From Auxenochlorella pyrenoidosa (Eukaryota; Chlorophyta; Trebouxiophyceae; Chlorellales; Chlorellaceae): a stretch of DNA of 16,062 nt. Below are positions 9,489 through 16,062 of this stretch, piece after piece (the first letter of the stretch is position 1; each line of letters starts with the position of its first letter). The notes beneath the pieces were generated by a model. That model saw nothing but the letters and a program-made list of their open reading frames with translations, ran no database searches and was not told the origin of the DNA. A program made the translations under genes and the position numbers. The DNA is taken from assembly GCA_001430745.1 (NCBI GenBank), contig KQ481967.1, positions 281,658 to 297,719 on the forward strand, in the 5' to 3' direction.

Positions 9489-9912
9489 ACTGCAGTGGAG
9501 TGAGCGGTCCATGGGTTGCGTGAGAGTGCAGCAGAGGGCTGGGTGGCGGCAGCGGGGTGGAGCTGCGTGCCTGGCGGCGGCGAAATTGAAGGTGATCTGC
9601 TGCTGTTGTCCGGCGCCAGAGGCTGCGTGCCTGTCTGCGTCGAGTCCCAGATGTTCTGTTGCTGCTGCTGCTGCCCGGCGGTCAGGGAATGAGAACCGAA
9701 GAGGACCGCCAGGTCGCGACAGAAGTTGACTGTGCGCAATTGAACCGATGCCAGCGCTTTACCACTGTTGCAGCAATTGAGGTCGCGTAAATGGGGAGAA
9801 AGGGAGACGGCGCGAGCCTTCACCTCGTCACTGCCGGCCAGCCTGGACGAATGCTGCCGGCCACGCCTAATGGCCCCATCGCCGCTGTCCCACACTTTCA
9901 GTAGTTCCCAGT
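9489..9912. promoter_or_regulatory. Divergent promoter of DNAAF11 and atypical kinase genes
   Basis: The 424 bases separate the start codons at 9488 (minus) and 9913 (plus). A short (GCT)n run lies at 9661-9674. No TATA box is evident on either side. The close head-to-head layout permits shared regulation, but nothing in the sequence proves it. Confidence 0.5.
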
Positions 9913-12900
9913 ATGTCGCCTCTGGCACGCCAGGTTGGGTATGGCAACTTGATGTCGAAAGGGCTTTCTGCGCGGGCTGTCCGCCTCTCGGGCCCGCGGC
10001 TGCCTCGCTGTCGGCGCGTCCCAGCATGTGTCGTCAGCTACCGTCGAGACCAGAAGCAGCAGGACCGGGCCTCGGTACAAACAGAGGCACCCGTGCAGCA
10101 GCAGGTCGAGACGATCACCCCAGGGGACCTCACCAGAGCCAGCGCTGAGGAGCTTCGGAGGTGTGAGACGCGGAAGCGGGAGGGTGGGGCCAGGGTGGGG
10201 GCGCCATACATGGTGGCGGGCAGGCGCCGGCGCCAGCCGCTTCCCTGTCCCCAACCTCCACCTGCCTGCTGGCCCTGCTGCAGGTGCGTGCTGCAGCTGC
10301 AGGCGGACAATGCGGAGCTGCAGGCGGAGATCCAGCATCTGGCGGGGTCGCTGCGAGCGGCGCTGGAGACGGGCACGGCGGCCGCTGCCGCGCTCGGCTG
10401 GCATCAGGCAGAGCAGGAGGAGCAGGAGCAGGATGACGGCCCAGGGCACCACCAGCAGCAAAGCCTGGGTCACCCGCACCACCACGAAGCGGCGGCCGTG
10501 CTGCACACGCACACGCTGGGACACGACGGCAGCATCGGCAGCGGCAGCTGGCACGCCAGCGTGGACGGCGGCGGCAGCATGCTGGCCTCCCTGGACGCGC
10601 TGCCGGGCTCCGCGGCGGTGCCGCCGTACCACCAGCCCACCAGCGTGTCGCACGCCACGCTCAGCTGCTCCATGCAGCACCCCGGCTCCATCTGCTGTAG
10701 CAAGCTGAGCAGCGCGCTGGACCCCGGCGGCGCGGCCTGCACCATCTCGCTGCACACCACGGCGCGGTGGGTGGCGGCCGGGGGTGCAGCAGGGTGCTAG
10801 CAACATGGCCCAAGCTGCGCTGCTGCGAGTTTCGGCGCCGGTCGCAGGCAGTCGAGTCTGCAGCAGCGCAGGCTGCCCGGCAGGCTTGCTGCTGCATGCT
10901 ATGCACATCGCTGATCTGCCCAGCGCTTGAGTGCCTTGTGGCAGCGCTGCACCGCAGTGGATATTGCAGGACCGCCAGGACTGTGCTGCCTGGCCGGCGC
11001 ACATGGTCCCAACCACTGCCGCTGGCCCTCGTTGTCGCCCATCCCTTGCAGCTGCACCGCCGACGACACCACTGTGCACCGCCACTTGTCGCCAGAGGAG
11101 CTTCGGGCGCTGTCGGCGCAGGCCCTGGTGGGCGCCGCGCACGCCTTCTCGCAGGCCGCCATCGCCGAGTACCGAGCCAAGGCGGGGCCGCCGCGGGTGA
11201 GGGCGCCGCCGTGTGCCGCGGCAGCTTGCAGTTGGGAGGAATGGGCCAGAGCTGGCCAGCTTGCGGACCGCGCCTGCTTCACCGGCAGCCCCACAGCTGC
11301 CCTGCGTGCTGGGCTGTGGGCGGGCTGCCGGCGGCTCAGGCGGCCGACCAACCGGCGACGGCACCCCTGCCCCGCCTGCAGGAGGTGGCGGCCGCCCACG
11401 ACGACCTGGTGCGTGTGCTGGAGCAGGGGGTGGTGATCTGCGCGGAGCGCACGCCGCCCTCCCAGTTTGACCACAAGAGCTACCTGCTGACGGTGAGCTG
11501 CGCGCTCGCTGCCTGGCTGCCTCGCCTGCACGCCCGAGCCGAGACCGCTTGCGCTCCCTGCTGGGGCTGGCGGTGTGCTGTGGTGTGGGCGACGGTGGCA
11601 GGGCGAGGCAGGCCGGCAGCGCATCGGCAGCTGCGGACGCGACCAACTCAAAGAAGCTCCTGAGGCGCCGGTTGGACCGCACAAAGCTGCTGCCCAAACG
11701 TGCTGGCACCCCGCCCGCCGCGCGCAGCTGCAAGACCCCGGCAGCGCGCGACGCGTGCGGGCCATCTACAAGCCGCGGGTGTACGGCGACGCCGGCGGCT
11801 GGCACCGCACCCCCATGGAGTGGGTGGCGTACCGGCTCAACCTGCTGCTGGGCCTGGACCTGGTGCCCCCCACGGCCTACCGGTGAGGGCCCGAGGGGCC
11901 GGGGGCTCTCCCGCAACAGGGGGGCGCTGACTTGCGTGTGGCGTAGGCGGTGCGCCGGTGCAGCCTTCTTCTGGGCCCGTGCCGAAACGCGAGGGCCGCG
12001 CACACTGCCGCCTGAACACACCAGCAGGGAGGTGCCCCGCATGCCCTGCGCCTCGCCGCTCCGCCCTGCAGCAGCCGACGTGTGCAGTGCCACCGAACAG
12101 CGCTGCCTCGGCCCCCCCCCTCAGGAGCGCGCCGCTCACGCTGTGCCTGGCGGACGAGGAGGAGGAGCTGGTGTTCCAGGAGGGGGCGGTGATGCTGTGG
12201 GTGGAGGTGCGCCGCCCGCCCCGCCGCGCACGTGCCGCCCTGCCTGCGCCGCTGCCTGAGCGCCCCAGGGCAGCCAGGCTCGGCTGAGGCACAGGGGTGT
12301 TGGCCGGAGAGGGGGTGGCCCACCAGGGCGCCCAGCCCGCGCCCCCCTGCCGCAGGACTGTAAGCAGCTCAAGGAGTTCCCCATGGAGCGGTGGGGGGTT
12401 GACCCTGCCGTGCTCCTCTCCGACACTCGCATCCTCGACTGCCTGCTGCACAACTCAGACCGGCACCACGGTGAGCCAGCCCGCCTGCCCAGAGCCCTGC
12501 AGGGCAGACTGCCCGGCGTGCAAGGGCCGCAGAGGCGCACTGCGTGGCGCCGCCGGCCGTCGCGTGGGGCATGGTGCTGCTGATGGCATGACACGCTGGC
12601 CGCCAGCATGCCATGCCCCGCATGTATACTCATATCGTCGCCGCCAGCACGCCGCGTCCCGCTTCCCTGCAGGCCACTTCCTGCTGGGCCCCCACTGGGC
12701 GCGCGGCAGCACGGGCAATGATGGCCGCTGGCAGGGCAGCACGGCGCCCGTGCTGATCGACCACGCAGCCTCCTTCAGGCAGGCCCCCCTGCCAGCTGGG
12801 GGCCGCACAGGGCTGCTGGGGGTTGCCTTGTTTCCTGGCGTGGCGGCACCGTCGGGCATACTGAGCTGCAAAGCTGCTGGAGGGCATTGCAGACGCAGGC

Positions 12901-13517
12901 TGTTGCGCCCTGCATCCCCACCCCACCCCACCCCACCCCACCCCACCCCCATCCCCATCCCACCCCACCCCACCCCATCCCCCAACCCCCACCCCGGCGC
13001 CTGCCGCAGGAAGGAGGCGGTGGTGAGCATGGAGCACGAGAATGCCTTCTCCACCGGCCCCGTGCGCTGCGTGTCGGCCTCCACCTACCTCCGCCTGCGC
13101 TTCCTGGACTCACACACCGTCGCCCAGGAGGTTGGTGGGGCAGGGCGCAGGGCCGCGGGGCAGCATGGTCGGCCGGTGCAGCGCAGCGGCCACCTGGGAT
13201 GGCTTGCTGTCGGGTCGGCGACTGTGTCGCCAGTATGCAGCTGCATTTGCAGCTCTGCTTCAACTGCTGCCTCTGCCCTAGGGAGTCATGACAACCATGC
13301 GCTCCATCCGCGGCCCAGCCCCCGCCGGCCCGCCAACCCGCCCTCCTCTCCCCCCCCACCCCCACCCCACCCCCCCCACACACACCCACGCACGCAGCTG
13401 GGCGCCCACCTGTCGCGCGCGGAGCAGCGCCAGCTGCTGCACCGCCGCGACTACATCCTGCACTACCTGGACGGCCTGTGCGCCTCGCAGGGATACGCCG
13501 CCACGGTGCGGGAGTGA
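9913..13517 (+). CDS. Atypical protein-kinase-like protein (FAM20/PI3K/SCO1664-like fold), predicted plastid
   Basis: Ten exons: 9913-10160, 10284-10766, 11052-11196, 11382-11492, 11728-11882, 12125-12206, 12356-12470, 12673-12778, 13010-13130 and 13398-13517. They give 561 residues with consistent phases. Residues 1-48 are rich in Arg/Ser/Ala, lack acids, and end near VPACVVSYRR, like a chloroplast transit peptide; a second in-frame Met is at residue 14. Residues 80-110 can form a short coiled coil (LQLQADNAELQAEIQHL). Residues 138-163 hold nine His plus Gln. The catalytic-like core is AIYKPR (Lys344), MEWVAYRLNLLLGLDLVPPT (Glu360), LDCLLHNSDRHHGHFLL (Asp443) and APVLIDHAASF (Asp476), corresponding to the Lys, Glu, D-R-H and D-F-G-like metal site of atypical kinases. 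A later segment, STYLRLRFL, resembles FAM20 C-lobes; VPPT..R and IDH recall bacterial SCO1664-like proteins. The disulphide-rich FAM20 insert is missing. Substrate unknown. Exon 8 ends at a GC donor (AG|GCAGGC). Confidence 0.85.
12914..12995 (+). repeat. (ACCCC)n microsatellite in kinase intron 8
   Basis: Roughly a dozen CCCCA units, with a few CCCAT variants, run to just before the acceptor GCCGCAG at 13009. In the transcript it forms a long polypyrimidine-like tract. The opposite strand is (GGGGT)n with G-quadruplex potential. Confidence 0.9.
13341..13390 (+). repeat. C-rich/CA tract in kinase intron 9
   Basis: Poly-C runs interrupted by A, then CACACACA, lead into the acceptor CACGCAG at 13397. 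This is an extended polypyrimidine tract of the last intron. Confidence 0.75.
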
Positions 13518-14469
13518 GGCCCCGCCCGCAGCGCGAGAGACACAGGCGGGCACACAGGCAGGCAGGAGGGCGCGAGGCAGCTGCATGCGCGGCCGCCTCG
13601 GCGGCGGACGCGAGCTGGCCGCATAACTGCGTCCCTACTGTGCCAAACGCACGAGGCCTACCATAATGGAACAGCTGCTGACGAGCCGCCAGGGCGGTCC
13701 CCATCGTTGTCCACCATGCCCGTACCATGGGGCGAGGCAAGGTGTGGGCGTGCCCGCACGGAGCCTCCAACATCTCTGCTGGTTGAACACGATAGTTTTT
13801 GGCATGTCCTCCGCATCACTTGTCCCTGGCCCACACTTTCGCATCCATGCCACAATTTTTTAGATACTTGCTGACGATTTTCCCGACCCCTTTTTCTCTA
13901 GTTTTCTCCATGCCGCAGGCTGTTTTGCGCACCCCCTCGCATCTCTCTCACCCAACATGCAGCCGTGATTGCGCCACCTGCTGGCACCACTAACACGCTG
14001 AAAGAAGCCTAGCTTGCCGCATGCCCCCTCTGCTCGTTGCACCTCTGGTAATAATGTGCTCTGCCCCCCCTTCTTCCCACCCCACCCCCCACCCCCAACA
14101 CACAAAGGCCGCGTTAAATAATCCTTAGATTCGCGTTGATGTGCTTCCTGCTTCGTCCACGGTTGGATGTCAAGGTGACATGCGGTGTGGCTTAAACGGG
14201 CGCAGCAGAAGCAGCACACAATGTCCCGGGCGGCGGTCCGCCTGCTGGGGGAACGCAGAGCGGGCACAGCTGTCCGTTGTGGGGCCGTGTGCAGTGCATC
14301 CCGTCACTGCCTCCACCTTGGGTGAAAGCTTGACATGCTGGAGCTTCCTGCCTGGTCAGGCCTTTTGCTGGCCGACTCTTGAGTGGAACTGCAGCAGCAG
14401 CCGGCTTGAACAATCAGGGCAAACATTTGCGATAAGGTTCAAGGAATGTACTGTAACATAGGGGGTCCG
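13518..14469. other. Convergent 3' region of kinase and glycosyltransferase genes
   Basis: This stretch of 952 bases between two stop codons is lower in GC, with T-rich parts near 13790-13920, and C-rich runs near 14066-14100. Open frames on both strands show no family motifs or splice-consistent exons. It most likely contains a long 3' untranslated region of the kinase gene. No tRNA or other structured RNA was recognised. Confidence 0.55.
14452..14456 (+). terminator. TGTAA polyadenylation motif, possibly of the kinase gene
   Basis: This is the only TGTAA on the plus strand downstream of the kinase stop that I found, 935 bases after it and 14 bases before the stop codon of the opposing glycosyltransferase. 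If used, the two transcripts meet or overlap tail to tail. Confidence 0.4.
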
Positions 14470-16062
14470 TCAGCTGGGCTGGCCACCCCGCTTGCCAGGG
14501 TGCCGCAGCGCCGCCGCCACGTGGCCCACCAGCGCCTCGGCGTTGTCGCGCTCGCCCCAGCTGCGCGCCCGCGCCTGCGCAGCGCGCCCCACCGCCGCCA
14601 GCCTGGCACGCTCCGCAAGCAGCCCCTCCACCAGGTCTGCCAGCTGCAGGGGGCGCAGGGCACAGCGCCGGGGCATGCAGCTGTCGATAGCGGCGGGCTC
14701 AGTGTCGTGCTGCAGAACGTAAGGGCAAGTGCAGCCACCGGCCAGGCCCCCGCTGGCGGCGCTTGAGCAGGGGTGCTCCCCCTCGCACCTGCTCGATGGG
14801 CTGCCCCATCTCGCACACGAGCACCTCCCCCGCCTCGGCGCTCAGCAGGTCGGTAGCGCCCACGTGGCCACCGCCCTGCACCAGGCTGGGCGCCCCTGCC
14901 GGGGCGGGCGGGGGCGGCAGCGGGACAGGCCGTGACACGCGGCGGGCCGCTAAACTGCGACATACCCTCGGACGATAGGACAGGCAGTGACATGGACCTG
15001 TAAGGCCAAGCTGCCCTGTGGCCTGCCCAGGAAGCCCTGCACACGCGCCAGCAGCTGCTCCTCTGCAGTGGGCCCCTTGAAGAGAGCAGCTTGCGCATGG
15101 TGAGCAGCCAAGAAACCCCACCTTGTGATGCAGCCTCTACTATGGTCATGCCTGCAGTGCACAGTAATTGCTTGAGTTGACTTGTTCTCATGCAAGTCGT
15201 TGTCGCCCAGACAATTGACTGCCAGCTGTGCCCCATATCCTCAGCCTGCCTAGCGACAGGGACACACTCTCAGAACTGGCGCCGGGGGCTCCAGGACAGG
15301 GACAGGGGCACGCTCCCTGGCGCTCTGCATGAGCCCCGCCCACACCCACCGTACGCATCATACCTGCAGCGCAGCAGGGGGAAGGCAGGCCGAGCCGACT
15401 TCAGGCCAAGCAGAGCAGCGGAAGAGAGCCAGTTGGGAAGAGAGTTGGGAAGAGAGCCAGCAACGGCAGAGAGGGGGTCTTGAGCAGCAGCTGCCCGACG
15501 GCGGGCTCTGTTGCCTCACGTGGGCGGGTGCACGTTGAGCAGCGTGGCAGCGTAGATGGCTGCCAGCTCAGACGGCCCCATGAACTGCTCGTGGATGACG
15601 GTCTGCCAGGGGCGGGTGGGGCGGGTGGGTAGGGGGGTCGTCGGGTCAGAGGACGGATGCAGCGGATGGAGGCCAGGGCACCAGAGCGAAGAACAATAGA
15701 GGAGCAGAGTCAGGCCGGCCCAGCGGGAGGGTGGAGCGCGCAGGCAAGGCGACACACCAGCCAGACTGTCATATAGCGGCCTTGCAGGCAAGGGGGGCGC
15801 CTCCTGCCTGCCTGCTCAGATGGCTCCATTTGCTGCACCCCTGCAAGAAGGCAGCCACCCTGCGGGCCCCTCCCCCAGCCCATGCTGACAGTCCCTCGGC
15901 TCTTGCAGACAATCCCGGCCCTTGTGCTTGCAGCCCACCTGCGGCGCCCCTGCCTCGATGCGGGCTCGTTGCTCCCGCCCGTAGGGTGTCTCCCAGCCAG
16001 CGCCCGCCATGAGCGGCACAACGCCCAGCCGCTCCAGCACGCCGCGCCGCTGCACCCGGGGG
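14470..16062 (-). CDS. GT-B glycosyltransferase, GT4-like (3' part; start beyond right edge)
   Basis: Minus-strand exons: >16062-15939, 15602-15520, 15363-15350, 15151-15122, 14895-14789 and 14709-14470 with a TGA stop; the frame is kept throughout. About 198 C-terminal residues are visible. Joined, they give the nucleotide-sugar-binding half of a retaining GT-B enzyme: ERLGVVPLMAGAG, then EQFMGPSELAAIYAATLLNV (the usual segment for 'moved to position, distributed, becomes a visible actor' in GT4 enzymes), HPPTYDAYGMTIVEAASQGA and GATDLLSAEAGEVLV. The DAYGMTIVE stretch corresponds to the E-x7-E donor-binding motif, with Asp for the first Glu. The C-terminal helix region contains LADLVEGLLAERARLA and the RSWGERDNAEALVGHV segment seen at GT4 ends. 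Donor sugar and acceptor cannot be inferred. Two exons are unusually small (14 and 30 bases); without them the motif is lost, so they are well supported. Confidence 0.86.
15350..15363 (-). other. 14-base microexon of the glycosyltransferase gene
   Basis: On the minus strand the acceptor GCTGCAG is followed by 14 bases and the donor GTGGGT. Phase 2 enters and phase 1 leaves, so the microexon completes Thr, encodes Tyr-Asp-Ala-Tyr and begins Gly. This exactly supplies the missing part of the donor-binding motif (T-YDAY-G-MTIVEAA). Confidence 0.85.

Noticed and set aside
9898..12093. 731-codon open frame on the minus strand
   Set aside because: It is antisense to the kinase exons and introns, is low in recognisable motifs, and arises from high GC with few stop codons. 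The plus strand shows phase-consistent exons with family motifs.
12914..12995. Telomere-like repeat
   Set aside because: The GGGGT/ACCCC unit is not the green-algal TTTAGGG or TTTTAGGG type, and it lies inside an intron next to an acceptor, so it is a microsatellite.
13860..14267. 135-codon minus-strand frame in the convergent region
   Set aside because: It shows no family signature, has atypical composition, and lies in T/C-rich untranslated sequence.
1..16062. CRISPR arrays, insertion sequences, phage or defence cassettes, tRNA or rRNA genes
   Set aside because: No spaced direct repeats, terminal inverted repeats with transposase, prokaryotic operons or cloverleaf structures were found by eye on either strand.

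Overview
The window reads as nuclear DNA of a GC-rich unicellular green alga (Chlorophyta, most likely a Chlorella-like trebouxiophyte). The reasons are many short introns (about 80 to 350 bases) with strong GT..CAG ends, exons with very high third-position GC, chloroplast-transit-like N-termini, a TGTAA polyadenylation motif, and close plant/animal-type orthologues. There is no bacterial operon structure, CRISPR array or insertion sequence. The clade is an inference; the eukaryotic gene structure is visible directly.

Six split genes can be rebuilt by joining exons so that splice phases and protein-family alignments both agree. Left to right they are: (1) minus strand, <322-1588, the 5' part of an alpha-acetolactate decarboxylase-like gene running off the left edge, whose N-terminus carries a ribbon-helix-helix-like segment; (2) minus, 2532-4093, a plastid-targeted DUF493 (YbeD/UPF0250-like) protein in five exons; (3) plus, 4683-6872, the complete 60S ribosome-biogenesis factor NSA2 in six exons, 260 residues; (4) minus, 7375-9488, the complete dynein-arm assembly factor DNAAF11 (LRRC6/MOT47) in six exons, 426 residues; (5) plus, 9913-13517, an atypical protein-kinase-like protein of 561 residues in ten exons, with a plastid-like presequence, a His/Gln-rich region and a FAM20/PI3K/SCO1664-like catalytic core; (6) minus, 14470->16062, the 3' part of a GT-B glycosyltransferase (GT4-like), containing a 14-base and a 30-base microexon and running off the right edge.

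Genes 2/3 and 4/5 are divergent pairs sharing upstream regions of 589 and 424 bases. Genes 3/4 and 5/6 are convergent. The products belong to unrelated processes (carbon metabolism, plastid, ribosome assembly, cilium assembly, signalling, glycosylation), so this is ordinary tightly packed algal gene order and not a functional cluster.

The points most worth a second look are the RHH-like/acetolactate decarboxylase fusion, an intact ciliary dynein-assembly gene in a lineage usually thought non-flagellate, the predicted plastid atypical kinase, the microexons, and the high share of GC-AG introns (five of about 32, exactly one in each of the first five genes).
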